Positions 22,142 to 32,695 of a stretch of DNA of 64,000 nucleotides are shown in pieces; the first letter of the stretch is position 1; each line of letters begins with the position of its first letter. This DNA comes from Zasmidium citrigriseum. Taxonomy: Eukaryota; Ascomycota; Dothideomycetes; Mycosphaerellales; Mycosphaerellaceae. A model generated the notes under the pieces. That model did no database searches. It saw only the letters and a program-made list of their open reading frames with translations, and was not told where the DNA came from. Position numbers and translations under genes: made by a program. The stretch spans positions 124,001 to 188,000 of the forward strand of contig NHNW01000038.1 of NCBI GenBank assembly GCA_002786025.1. Reading direction: 5' to 3'.

Positions 22142-23621
22142 TCAACTTGCAGAAGCAGCCGTCGCACTCTCACCATTTGCTGAGGAGTCATTTAAAGTGA
22201 GCTTCTCAACATCCACAGCAAGAGGGTCCGTTTCGCTCGTAGCTTCTTTCGGTCCTTCGTATCCTGTAGGAGGTAAAGCCCATTCGGGGAGTGGTGTTTC
22301 GTAGCTCCATTTCCCTTCAGCACATTCGTACTTCCGCGCGTGAAGATAGATGCCGAGTTCGTGTGAACCAGGGTCGCTGTAGAGTGGTGTTTGACACACA
22401 TCGCAGAGCTCGCCGGTCATCTTCTCGGCCTTCTTACGGTTGTACTCGTCGACCATTTCGTCATGATATGCCACAGCTTCAGCCACCTCATCCTTGCCCA
22501 TCCGTGACAGTCGGCTGATGATGTCTTCGTCGTCGTCCCCCGTACTAGCTGCCTTCCCAAGATCCTGGCCAAAGACGCGCTGGTTGCTGTAGATTGGATC
22601 GTTTGAGATAGGATGGCCCAGATACTGAAGGTGTACGCGAAGCTGATGAGTTCGGCCAGTCAAAGGTCGACATCGCACAATGCTATAGCCCAATGCATTG
22701 CCTTTGCCTGGAGGATAGTACGCAAGTCGTTTGAAGACCGTTCGTGCTTCTTTGCCATTCGCTCGGACTCGATTCAAACCCAATTTTGGCGATATCTGCA
22801 GAATCGGTTGTTCGCAGACAACATCACCTTCAGGAAACTCGCCTTTCACTCTAGCCACGTACTCCTTGCGTATCGTTCGGCCCATGAGCTGTTCGGTGAC
22901 GGCTTCGGCTGCTTTCTTGTGCTTTGCAATGAACATAACTCCACTCGTAAGTCTGTCTAGTCTGTTGCAAGGAAGTGGGTTCCACTGGTGTCCTCTTTCT
23001 GCTCGCATGATCTCAATGACTGAGTTGTAGTTGTACCGTCCAGCTGGGTGCACAGGGACACCTGCAGGCTTGTTGATAATGATCAAGCCGTCGTCTTCAT
23101 GGACTATTCCAATCGGCTGCGCAGTGACAGGAGGCTCGTGTCGATGGAGAGTATGACTGATAACATCGCCGTTCTTGACCGTCGTCGAGGTAGATGGAAC
23201 AGGATTGCCGTTAATGTGAATGGCGCCACCTTCTATGGCATCTTTCTGAGAGTGTCAGTCAGGGTCTGCCCACAATCTCTCCTATTTTCCCTCCACATAC
23301 ATAGTACTCAACCGGCCGATCTCGAAACTCGTCTTTGAAGATGTCCAGAATCTCCCTGCCTCTCCATCGCTCTTTACAGTACGTGTTGTACGTGAAATGA
23401 TATGGTGCAACTCTTCTCAGTCCCTCATCAAGGATATACGGTCGCGGCCATGGATCGCAGGGCGTAGTGACGACTTTCGGGGGAGGCCCGAGAATTTCTG
23501 GCTCTTCCTTCGGCTCTTCGACTTTCGTGACGGCCATGCTCGATGCTGGGATGCGCCCGCGACGGATCAGATATTCCAGTACTCGCGGCGACGGCAGCAG
23601 GCGGACTGGCGATCCTCTCAT
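22142..23621 (-). CDS. RluA-family RNA pseudouridine synthase (Pus9/Rib2-like)
   Basis: Converts uridine to pseudouridine in RNA; the closest yeast relatives modify tRNA position 32. Exons are 23621-23301 and 23245-22142, with a phase-0 55-nt intron (GTATGT donor, CTCTCAG acceptor), giving 474 residues. The N-terminal part carries an S4-like segment (HINGNPVPSTSTTVKNGD). The catalytic block NRLDRLTSGVMFIAK with the active aspartate lies near residue 199. RPLTGRTHQLRVHLQYLGHPI is the second conserved block, and the C-terminal stretch with CDVCQTPLYSDP and IYLHARKYE is typical of fungal Pus9/Rib2 relatives. The deaminase domain found in Rib2 is absent. The start is uncertain: MAVTKVEEP at 23537 is an alternative, while the longer basic N-terminus could be a mitochondrial presequence. 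Confidence 0.9.
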
Positions 23622-23995
23622 GAGCTTGCACGTGCAGACAGTATGTGTAGAGAGCTCGCGGTGAAGAGCATGTGATTAGTAACAGGGATGACTTCGCCCT
23701 TGCAGAAAACGGTTACACGTGCGCCCTTGGCACGATGACGCGCTTGTTCCTCGTGGATCGGCAGGCGCGTGGCTGTGCTCTCTGGCGCCAGCTCACTGCC
23801 TCAGCTCCAGTCCATCTTGCAGAACCACCGCAGCTGAAGTGAAAGCGACTCTCCTTCAAAAGACGCCCCCAATCCCCACCTGTTCCCCGACACTCACACT
23901 TCAACTGAGCCATTGAAACCTCGTTCAGACTCATCGTCAACAGTCGCGAATATGGGAGTGAGTACAACCACCCCGCCAATGCCCCGCCTGACATC
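23622..23995. other. Intergenic, divergent promoters
   Basis: About 370 bases between the pseudouridine synthase and the von Willebrand A gene. They hold both promoters, and no element stands out. An ATG at 23952 followed at once by a GTGAGT-like donor suggests a possible leader intron for the plus-strand gene. Confidence 0.4.
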
Positions 23996-26124
23996 ATGGG
24001 CAGCGGCATCTCAGAGAAGAACGTGAAAGCTGACAACAGTGGCAACCAGCTCGCCTCAAAACTCGCAGCAGCTCAAGGCGGTGCCAGTGCAGTTGCAAAT
24101 TATGGTGCACCTCCTCCCGGTGGCCAGCAGCCAGGTGGACAGCCAGGCGGCTATGTGAGTGCACTCTAAACGAGAGAGCGTGACGTTTGCTGATGATTTG
24201 CACAGCCTGGCCAGCAGAGCTACCAAGCCTACCCGGGTGGCCAGCAGCAGCGCCCTCCACAGGTGAGTGCGCCGGCTTTCTCTTTCTCTTTCTTACATCA
24301 TCCACGCCATCCTTTGTGACTGCTCTCTCTCTCCTGCAACAACATCGACCCCGCCATCACATACGCGCATCTGGATCCGGAGACATGCCGCTAGCTTCGA
24401 GACTCGCGGCTGGAGGTCAGGGCCCGCCCTCGGCCGTTCCTGCGCCGCTTCAGGTCGGAGGGTACCAAAATCAATATCAGCAGCCGAATCAAGGCTACCA
24501 GTCGCCGGCGCCTGGAGGCTACGGATCGCCTGCACCTCAGAACTACTCGCGCCCACCTCCGCCGCCGCCGAATCGCCCGCAGGGTAGTCCGTATCCAGGT
24601 CAAGCACCTCCATACCCTCAGGCTCAGCCGAATAGTCCATACCCACCTCAGCAACAGCCCTATAGTCCGGCGCCATACCAGAATCAACCTTATCAGCCTC
24701 CTCAAGGACCGCCTGGATACGGTGGATATGTTCGTGTCTTGTGGCGTCGCGTTATCCGTGAATGAGCATGACTGACATGTGATTGCAATAGGGCGGCCCA
24801 CCACCACCTGGCCAGCAGCCTCAAGGCTACGGCGGTCCTCCCCCAGGCCAGTATCCTCCTCAGGGCCCACCCCAGGGTCAACAACAATATGGGGCCCCAA
24901 TGGGCGCGCCGATGAGCGGCCCACAAGACATTGCTGGCTACCAGCGCGAGCTTGAGAAGGCAGTGCAAGAGAAGAACCTACACAGATTCTACGGCCCCGG
25001 TACACCAGGCGCCCAGCGTCTCCCTCAGATTGCTCAGCGCGCTGCGCAGGCAGTGGACAGACTCTGCCAAGCATGGCGAATTCAGAAGGAGATCGCGAAC
25101 GATATTGTCCGCCTCGCTCTCTACGATGTCGTCATCTACGTTGACGACAGCGGCTCCATGTCGTTCGAGGAGAACGGTGAGCGCATCAAGGACTTGCAGC
25201 TTATTCTGCAGCGAGCCGCCTTCGCCGCCACGCTATTCGACGACGATGGAGTCGAGATCCGCTTCATGAACGAGGATCTCCCGGTCCAGGAAATCTCAAA
25301 CATCCGCAGCGAGCAACAGATCGAACAAATCCTGGCTCGCAAGCGCTACAAGGGACTGACGCCGTTCGGCACGGAACTTCGCAAGAAGGTTATCGACCCT
25401 CTCCTGGTCTCCAAGCTCAACAGTGGCCAAATGCAGAAGCCTATGCTCATCATCAGCATCACGGACGGCCAGCCAGCCGGTGAGAACCAGAATACGCTTG
25501 TAGAAACGGTGCAGTATGCCTGCCAGGCCGCTCAGCGTTCTCAGTACGGCCCAGGCGCTGTTGCGTTCCAGTTCGCTCAGGTAGGCAATGACCAGAAGGC
25601 TACTGAGTTCTTGGCCAAGTTGGACAACGACCCAATGGTCGGTAGGGAAGTGGACTGCACCTCGAGTAAGAAGATTGCCTATCCCCGCGACAGCAAGGGT
25701 CACTGTGCTAACGATGACTGTGTTAGACTTCGAGAACGAATCAGCGGAGATGGCGCGAGCCAATCCACCAGTCGATCTCACCCCTGACCTCTGGATGATC
25801 AAGCTCATTCTTGGAGCTATCGACCCTAGCTACGACACCAAGGACGAGAAGACTCACATGGCCCCTGGCATGCCACAAGGCGGTCCGCCTCCGGGCCAGT
25901 ATGGGCAGCCAGGCGGTTACGGTCAGCCGCCTCAACAGGGCTATGGCCAGCAGCAGTACGGAGGTCCACCGCCGCAGCAGGCTTACGGACAGCCACCTCA
26001 GTATGGTCAGCAGCCACCTCCAGGCCAAGGTCCGCCTGGCGGCTACGGCCGTCCACCACCAGGTCCCCCTCAGGGCGGCGGCTATCCGCCGCAAGGAGGC
26101 TACCAGGGCCCTCCTAGATACTAG
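23996..26124 (+). CDS. von Willebrand factor A-domain protein with Gln/Pro/Gly/Tyr-rich ends
   Basis: Protein of roughly 600 residues with a central VWA domain and low-complexity flanks. Supported exons are 23996-24154, 24206-24262, about 24421-24729, 24792-25665 and 25727-26124. The third exon may start upstream, since PLASRLAAGGQ before 24421 echoes exon 1. The N-terminus MGSGISEK fits the N-myristoylation pattern (Gly2, Ser6). Residues up to about 240 are repeats of Pro, Gly, Gln and Tyr. The VWA core starts with DVVIYVDDSGSMSF near residue 290, the MIDAS DxSGS, followed by LQRAAFAATLFDDDGVEIRF, GLTPFGTEL and MLIISITDGQPAGE. After NFENESAEMARANPPVD and LILGAIDP the tail returns to GYGQPPQQGYG-type repeats. 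The role is unknown; a metal-dependent protein-binding scaffold, possibly membrane-tethered or condensate-forming, is an inference. Confidence 0.82.
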
Positions 26125-26666
26125 TCGGCCTCTCTACGTACGAACCAGAAAGTCTCCCACCTTGTAAGGAACGGCAGAAGCAGATACCCATACTCTAAGC
26201 TTGGAAAGGCAGAAGGTCATCATCAATGAAGAAGGGCTAAGCAGTCTCGCTACCACGGCGAGATCATATGGGCAGTATCATAAAACATGAGCCTAGTCTG
26301 TAGTGCAAAAAACGAGAATATTATATCAGCGATCATCAACTCCGCTCCGTGTACCTTGTCCCATCCATTGAAAGTCAAAGATTGGCGCTCTCGACAGACC
26401 ACACAAATCTAAGCGATCGAAGAGCTTGTCGTACTCTTATCACATGGTGACAAAACTTGGAATGGTTCCTGTCAGGCTACAGAATGTCTATAGCTATCCC
26501 CAACTTCGTCGTTACGGACTGAGAGTGCAAAGAGCCTGTCAAGAGCTTCGAGCTGTGTGCTGTCTCGGAGAGAGCTAATCTTCCTAGTCTCAGTGGAACG
26601 AGGGCAATGCTCATGGACTCATGAGAAAGGGGCATGTAAGTGAGGCATGTCTCAAGCAACTCTACA
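26125..26666. other. Intergenic between convergent genes
   Basis: About 540 bases holding the 3' UTRs of the VWA and acetyltransferase genes. No other feature is seen. Confidence 0.5.
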
Positions 26667-27347
26667 TCACTCGCTTATCGGCTCACGCACCATGCAGTAC
26701 AAGGCGATCGCATCGCCGCTGTCATCACAGGTCATCTCCTTTGCTAATCTGAACCCCATACGTTCATAAATCGCCATGTTCGGCTCAGCTCTGCTACTCT
26801 CGAGATAGCACTTACGACCCTCCTCATCCGCCTTATCGGTGACCTTTTTAAACAACAGCTTGCCGATTCCTTTGCCTTGGGCGTCGGGTGAGACTGTAAC
26901 GATGTTGCAGAAGTAGTACCCCTTCTCGTCCGTCCACAGCTCCTTCTGTGCCTCAGCCTGGGCAGCTTTCCAGATATAATACCGCTTCACATTGAGCCCT
27001 CCACGACCATACCACAGGTTCATCTTGACTTGCTCGAACCAGAGCCACCAGCTTCCCCAGTAGTCGCTCCAAGTCCGAGCCTCGGAGAAATTGCTAGGGG
27101 CCAACCAGCACGCCACGCCTAGGACGTTGCCTTCCGGATCATCGCTGTCCTTTGCTACGTCGAAGATGGCATGCGACGTACCCCATCTGCATCTTATGCT
27201 TAAGCTGACGGAATTTCGTTTCAAGGAGAAATTTTGGCGGTCGTTGAAGACCCAGTGATTGTAGGGATCTTGGGCAAAGGCTTCTTGGATGCATTTCACG
27301 GCTCCGGGGATGTCTTTCTCGGTGATGGGTGTGACTTCGATCGGCAT
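26667..27347 (-). CDS. GNAT-family N-acetyltransferase
   Basis: Single-exon gene for 226 residues. It has the GNAT acetyl-CoA fold: the N-terminal VTPITEKDIPGAVKCIQEAF helix region, the central SDDPEGNVLGVACWLAP strand with a following amphipathic segment, and the acetyl-CoA loop VSPDAQGKGIGKLLFKK (Q/RxxGxG/A variant QGKGIG) at about residues 152-170. It is followed by CYLESSRAEPNMAIYERMGF, the usual last block. The stretch LKRNSVSLSIRCRWGTSHAIF is typical of fungal members that act on small molecules, but the acceptor is unknown. The start is the first ATG of the frame. The gene is divergent from nothing nearby and lies tail-to-tail with the VWA gene. Confidence 0.88.
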   Translation of the reverse strand: MPIEVTPITEKDIPGAVKCIQEAFAQDPYNHWVFNDRQNFSLKRNSVSLSIRCRWGTSHAIFDVAKDSDDPEGNVLGVACWLAPSNFSEARTWSDYWGSWWLWFEQVKMNLWYGRGGLNVKRYYIWKAAQAEAQKELWTDEKGYYFCNIVTVSPDAQGKGIGKLLFKKVTDKADEEGRKCYLESSRAEPNMAIYERMGFRLAKEMTCDDSGDAIALYCMVREPISE

Positions 27348-27896
27348 TTTTGGTGATTGTTGTCAGGCTTCAGTGACAGAATACGGATGTGACTTGTGAG
27401 TGACAGGAGACATCGCCTTTGCACGAGCTGGTGTGACTGAAGGCGGCGAGATCCGACGTGAGGTTCATCACGCTCGAAAAGACTGCCAAGAGCGCAGGTG
27501 TATCCACGCTCCTTCTTGCGCTCAATCGGAAAGATCAGCTCTCTCCCAACCAGCACGCAAGTTCAAGCTCTCGAAGGCCTTGTTCTACCCTTCGTCCTCA
27601 GCGTTAAAGCTGGGGATTGCTGCGAACATATTCTAGTCTGACCCATTATTGAGTGCCATCACATGCTCCGCCCATGGTCATGAAGCCAACGAGTGTAGGC
27701 AGCATTGAACAATGGAAGCTTCGCTCACTTTAAACACGAAGAGAAAGAAGTATGAAAGTTAATCAAATCCAAGCCAACCCTGCTGCGGGCTGGGTCAATC
27801 AATCCATTACTCCAAGTCGCTATGATGTTAACCTCAGGGGGTATCAGTATCAGTGGGTGATTATGCGGCCACGCCGCCGATGAGCAAGCTCCTTGA
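27348..27896. other. Intergenic, acetyltransferase promoter
   Basis: About 550 bases between two minus-strand genes. They hold the 3' flank of the CCCH gene and the acetyltransferase promoter. No other feature is seen. Confidence 0.5.
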
Positions 27897-30127
27897 CTAC
27901 TCAAAGTCTTCCGGACGCAAGATCTTGTCAACGACAGTATCCATGCCGTGCATCTCATTGGCAAAGCGGCAGTTATGGCCATTAACGCAAAGGACGCCTC
28001 CTTCCGGTTTCTTGGGATAAGGGCAGTGATGTCCGTAGATGCAGTCAAACTCGGTGCATGCAGTGCCCTTCTTGCAGACCGTCTCGCGGGCGACGACGCG
28101 CAGCCACTTCAACTCCTCGCTGCTGAGCTTCGGCTCGTGACGATGCGGGCAAGCTCCAGAGCCAGAGGAGTGGTGGCAGCAGCCGCGACCGATGTAGTGT
28201 TGGTTGCAATATTTCTGCTTCTTCAGCTCAAAGACCTTGTCATGATTGTAGTCCATCGGAGCGTCGATGCGCTGGCCGAGCTTGTTCTGCCGGACGACTG
28301 GACCGGTGATTTTGGTCTCTTTTGGTGCTGCTGGCTTCTGAACAAGGTCCTTGTATGGGAGGTGCGATGATGCTCGAGCAATGTTGGCCCATCCACCACC
28401 GCCGCCACCATTGCTACCACCATTTGTGGTCACCGACGGTACCTCCGAGAAGACACTTGATGAGGCATGCGAACTGGTGCGAGTCAACTCGGCGCGGAGA
28501 GAAGGCGCTGGGCTGGGCGCAGCTGTTGGTACGACGGCCGGACGTGAACTGTATGGCGATTGTTGCGGGGTGAAGACCCCGCTCTGGGGATTAAATTGGT
28601 TTTTGGAGTCCTTGCGAGGCAACTCGGTCTGGATGTCGGCGATATTGGGAAGAGGCTTGTGAGAGTCGCGGAAAACGCCTTCGAGCTTCTTCTTGCCGAA
28701 AGGCATGTTCGCCAATTCTTTGTTCTCAAAGGGCTCGAGCTCCAGCAAGGTCAATCGGTCCTGCACCTTTGCGTGGTGTCAGTAAAGTCGCGGCTATTGG
28801 GAAGGAAGGCTCGACCATACCTCTACATCGTCGACGTATTCTCCAAGCATCTGCGAGAAGGACCTGTCATTGCCGCATCCAACAATTACTTGATGGGTTT
28901 GGTAGTTGTAGGCGTGATAGTGCAGCTCAGCTGTGACGGAATTAGCAGATGCAAGGCAGGGCGGATGTTGTTACAGGCTTACCTTTCATTTTCGTGATGA
29001 CTCCGTCCGATGTACCGCCAACGTCCACAAAGTCGAAGAGACCGCCATTGCCGCAATTGAAGCCTTGGACGAAGGACTCTGTGATGCAACAGTCAGCATC
29101 AGTAGAGGAAATGCGAAGAAACGAGCCGAGATAGTCGCAGACGAACAGTCCGGTGAAAAAGAAAAGACTGCGATACTCACCGAAGACGTCCGTGGAAGGG
29201 ACGAGGTTAGCTTTACGACACTTCTCGGCCAGAACTTTCACGTTTGCGAACACGCGCACGACAGCGCCGTCGACAGTGACATCGGGCCAGCCGCTGGCTG
29301 CCCACTCCATCAGCTTCTCTTTGAGGACATCTGCAGCTTGCTGGCCGCCCTTTGCGCCCTGCTTGAGCAGATAACTCTGGAAGACGAGGGAGTTGCCGTC
29401 AACTAGCAGGACCTGCGCCATACATATCAGCCAAAAGTTCGAGCTGAATGCTCCTTGGACATATGAGCACATACCATCAGAGCCCGGCGATTGAGTATCT
29501 GTGTCAAAGTTTGGACGATGGCTTTGTAGTCGATGCCATTTGGAGCAAGTTCGTGGGCAAGGGTGTCATTGCGCACTTGCAGCTCGTTGCATTTGTCGAG
29601 GAGATCCTCCAGCAGAGCATCTTTCATGCTCTCCGTACTTCTGAGCTGGTTGTAGCGCAGACGTAAGTTTGTGAGGTTGTTGTTTTCTCTGTGAATTGTC
29701 ACGTTAGAACTGCTTCTCATGAAAGGCGGTGTAGCAGCCTCAGTTCTGCCGCAGTCGCTGCCGCCGCCACTCTCATCACTCTGAATACAGATAGAACTGA
29801 CCTGACTGGCGAGGAGTTGCAGTTGGCTGGAGTGCGAGTGCCGTTGCCATTACTGACGGCGCGAGTTCCGATGGCACCAAAGCAGTTGCTGTTCGCGCTG
29901 CCGTTGAGATGGCCGTAGGCAAGCCCGTTTGGCGAACCCGCCAGGGAGCCGCTGCGACGTGGCGTGCCGATGGGATCCAGAGATGACATTCTGTTGGCGC
30001 CGATGGAATCAAGGGCAGCAAGTCGATTTACACCGATAGCGTCGAGGCCGGCGGTTCTGGGCAAGTTGAAGCCAGGTGGGGCATCAAAGTCCGGCATCGA
30101 ATCGCTGAGCCAGTCTGGCGTCGGCAT
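27897..30127 (-). CDS. Tandem CCCH zinc-finger protein
   Basis: Predicted nucleic-acid-binding protein of 615 residues from six exons: 30127-29802, 29688-29475, 29412-29181, 29078-28983, 28930-28821 and 28766-27897. All joins are in frame; the first intron (113 nt) has the least certain acceptor. The N-terminus contains three copies of an LDxIGxNR-like unit (LDAIGVNRL, LDSIGANRM, LDPIGTPRR). A coiled-coil-like segment comes next (DALLEDLLDKCNELQVRN). A conserved fungal domain starting VLLVDGNSLVFQSYLLKQG and running through GLFDFVDVGGTSDGV fills about residues 180-325; I recall it as a DUF paired with tandem CCCH fingers, but do not assert the number. The C-terminus has Cys/His clusters from YCNQHYIGRGCCHHSSG, then KKGTACTEFDCIYGHHCP and GVLCVNGHNCRF. 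A Ser/Pro/Gly-rich linker separates the two. A role in mRNA or DNA binding is inferred. Confidence 0.86.
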
Positions 30128-31347
30128 GTTGTCTGGTCTGGATGCAGAGGTGCAGTGAGGTTGATGAAGGTCGGTGGTGGTGGCAGCAGTGAGGGTGAAG
30201 TCAATAATTTTTTTATGGCCGGGGATGCTTGAAGAAAAAAAGTCGAGCGGGCGGCGGGTGGTGATTTTGATTCCAGTGTGGGTGACGCGACTGTCGCGTT
30301 CTGAGCTGTGAATCAGGCTGATTCACTACGCTGCGAGTGGGTTGCGGAGGGAGTAATGTCTTTCGAGCGGATGGCGACTTGCTGTTGCGGTTGTCTTTAA
30401 TGCAAAGATGCGCTAGTCGACGGCGCGGCAGGCTGCACGGACTCTTTTTGAGAAGCGACAAACGGGGAACAGCGTTCTTCGCCTGAGTAGCTCGTCTTCC
30501 GCTGCACCTAGCCTTCCGTCAACCAGAAACCTAGCCCTCAACAGCGCGATGGACTGCGCGCAAGAGACAGGCGTGCCCGCGATGAGCTGTGTGCGGTGAA
30601 AACGGGCCAGTTCACCGCATATGCAAGTCCCAGCGACAGGTCACAAATTGGGCTCTTGGCTTGGCGCCAGCGGAGGCCTTGTGCGACGGAAGACGTGTTC
30701 AACCGGATGGCAGTGGCGGCCAGGCGCTGTCTCTGCGCGGTATCGAGATGCGAATGGAGGTGGCCGTCGCCTGGCAATCGAGCTATCTCGGCTCACGTGC
30801 TATATCACGGCTTCATCAGTGTGTCTGTCAGCCAAAAGCTCGGGTCGCGTGATGTCAGTCTGATGTATCGCTACCTCGAATCAAGCACACCCAGGGATCA
30901 GTATAGCAATTTATACTATCCGCTGCTATGAGACTGATTCTACAGCGCAAACGCAGACGCACCCCCAGGCGCGACTCGCCCGCGCAGTAGGCGCCTCGCA
31001 GTGACTCAGTGAAGAGGCCGCTTGCAATCCTACGCCCCAGGGCGCCTATGCTCCAACCTACCGCCCATCACTGCGTGATCGCTGCGGCAAAAGGTTTTCA
31101 TGCTAACCGCTCGATTGCTCCAAGTATCTCTGAATGCAGCGTATCAGTAGCTTTCCGTGATTTGTGTGACCGTAGAAGCACCCACAGTCTACGGGAAATC
31201 CTAGCTTTGTGCGCGCTCGTCCCATCTCAGGTGATTGCTTTCCTGGTCATTGGGACCTGCCAAGACGTCTGATGCTCCGGTTTCCGGCCAATGCTGGCGA
31301 TCATGTATCGTGAATGTATCGTGTATCGCGTACCTCTGAATCTCCTC
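30128..31347. other. Intergenic, CCCH gene promoter and HNT3 3' flank
   Basis: 1.2 kb without a supportable gene. The 100 bases just upstream of the CCCH start contain a short T run and G/T-rich leader sequence. Open frames around 30590-30930 overlap in several registers and look like chance. Confidence 0.5.
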
Positions 31348-32188
31348 TCACTCCGTCTTCGACTCTTCGAACTCCTCTGCCAGATGCTCTTTGAGCTTGG
31401 AGATCTTGTTCCCAAAGTTCTTCCCGCATCTCCAGCAATGCATGTCCGCCGGAAAGTGCTTGTAGTTGCGACGATGATCGTATTCCGGTAGAGGGAACTG
31501 GTCCAATCCGACGAAGAAGTCCGTGTTGAATGAAAGGTAATGGTTCGTCTTCTTCATAGGTTCACTGACCATATCGCGGGTGAGCACATGGATGTGCAGA
31601 TGGTTCATGGACGGGTTGGCGTGGATGCCGGACATGACATCTTTAGACCAGTCGCGGCCTGGTGGAAGTTCGTCTATGCATCGTGTTAGAAGCCATCCCA
31701 ACTGATCATCTAAACACTGCACAGCTAGCAAATCTCAAGCTCTTGCAAGGCTGCGTGAGGTGCTCCATTGCGCATTCCCGCATACGTTGGAGATACTGAC
31801 CTGGGATATCATCCGCCTCCATGGCCTGTATTCTCTCTTGCTCCTTCTTCGAGAACTTGCCCAGCTTGCGCCTGAGCTCCGATGCAACCATCTCGTGTAC
31901 CTTCTTCAACTCTTGTCTACAGTCCTCGAGGAAATCTGGATCGTCAAAAGCCTCCTGCGGTCGTAGTACGTTCTTCGATGGATCTCGAGGGAGAATGAGG
32001 ACATGGATCAGCGACTTCGGGAACAGGTCGTTGATCACCGTGAACTTGTCGTTGAAGTATATGACGCGGGTACTGGGAAAAGAGGCTGGATCGACAGTGT
32101 ATGCGGCGAGTCCGTCACGGCGGGAGAACAATGTTTGTTTGGTGGGGCCATCAGTCGAGGGCGGGACTGATTTCTTCTTGGGCTTCAT
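31348..32188 (-). CDS. HNT3: Aprataxin-type DNA 5'-adenosine monophosphate hydrolase
   Basis: Removes 5'-AMP from abortive DNA-ligation ends. Exons are 32188-31801 and 31673-31348, with a 127-nt intron (GTCAGT donor, GCATAG acceptor), giving 237 residues. The histidine-triad domain begins at FSRRDGLAAYTVDP, with VIYFNDKFTVINDLFPKSLIHVLILPRD split into two clear strands, and the triad MNHLHIHVLTRDM sits near residue 153. The C-terminal zinc finger follows: CWRCGKNFGNKISKLKEHL with Cys-x2-Cys and two later histidines. This HIT plus zinc-finger order is diagnostic for aprataxin/Hnt3. The annotated start MKPKKKSVPP is short at the N-terminus compared with many fungal homologues, and an upstream exon-like segment at 32251-32362 is discussed as a separate feature. 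Confidence 0.92.
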
Positions 32189-32192
32189 GATT

Positions 32193-32362
32193 TCTGTGAC
32201 TTTTTATCATTATCAGACTCTGACAGAACAGTAAAGAAATATTCTCGTACAGGCATTGGGCTTCTCCGATGGCGGAAACTGCTCGATGGGCTGCTCGCCC
32301 GGAGCAGCTGTTCCTGAGACATGCTCCTCCAAGTCATCCGCCGTCGCCCGGTCAGAGGCCAT
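32193..32362 (-). other. Upstream exon-like segment of HNT3 ending in TAA at the splice join
   Basis: An ATG at 32362 opens 37 protein-like codons (MASDRATADDLEEHVSG to EKPNA) up to 32251. A 57-nt intron-like segment follows, 32250-32194, with a GTACGA donor and TCACAG acceptor. Joining leaves T plus AA, a TAA stop, followed in the same frame by ATC and then the HNT3 ATG at 32188. It may be a spliced upstream open frame or a lost N-terminal exon. Confidence 0.4.
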
Positions 32363-32695
32363 GTTGCGTGGAAGCGAATGGAGCGCTCTCGCGAAGCGCA
32401 TAGGTGGCCAGACACACGGATGTTTCGTTGCTGCGCCGAGACATGTGAGCATTAATGTGAATGCTGAGGGGTGGGGAGTGTAAGAGTCAACACAACAAGG
32501 AGGGGACTTAGGTGGGGCAAGTGAATGGCTGAGCCGGAGTTGGCCGACTTGCCCGGCAGTGCACGTGCGAGGGCGCCCTCTTCGCGACTGAGAGTGAAGT
32601 GAGTGAAGCGATCTACAAACACCTGCGCTTTTGTCTTCTGCCTCTTGCTTCTTGCGCTGACCATGCTCCTACACCCTTGATCATTCTTGGATATC
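32363..32695. other. Divergent promoter region of HNT3 and DUF4211 gene
   Basis: About 330 bases between the upstream HNT3 exon-like segment and the DUF4211 start. They presumably hold both promoters. No distinct core element is seen. Confidence 0.45.

Noticed and set aside
24391..25074. 227-codon minus-strand open frame rich in Arg, Leu and Trp
   Set aside because: Reverse complement of the Pro/Gln/Gly repeats of the VWA gene, which necessarily yields long open antisense frames.
32213..32452. Separate small protein gene upstream of HNT3
   Set aside because: Its protein-like part stops at a good splice donor and runs in the same frame as HNT3 after the acceptor, so it is better treated as an upstream exon or uORF of that gene.
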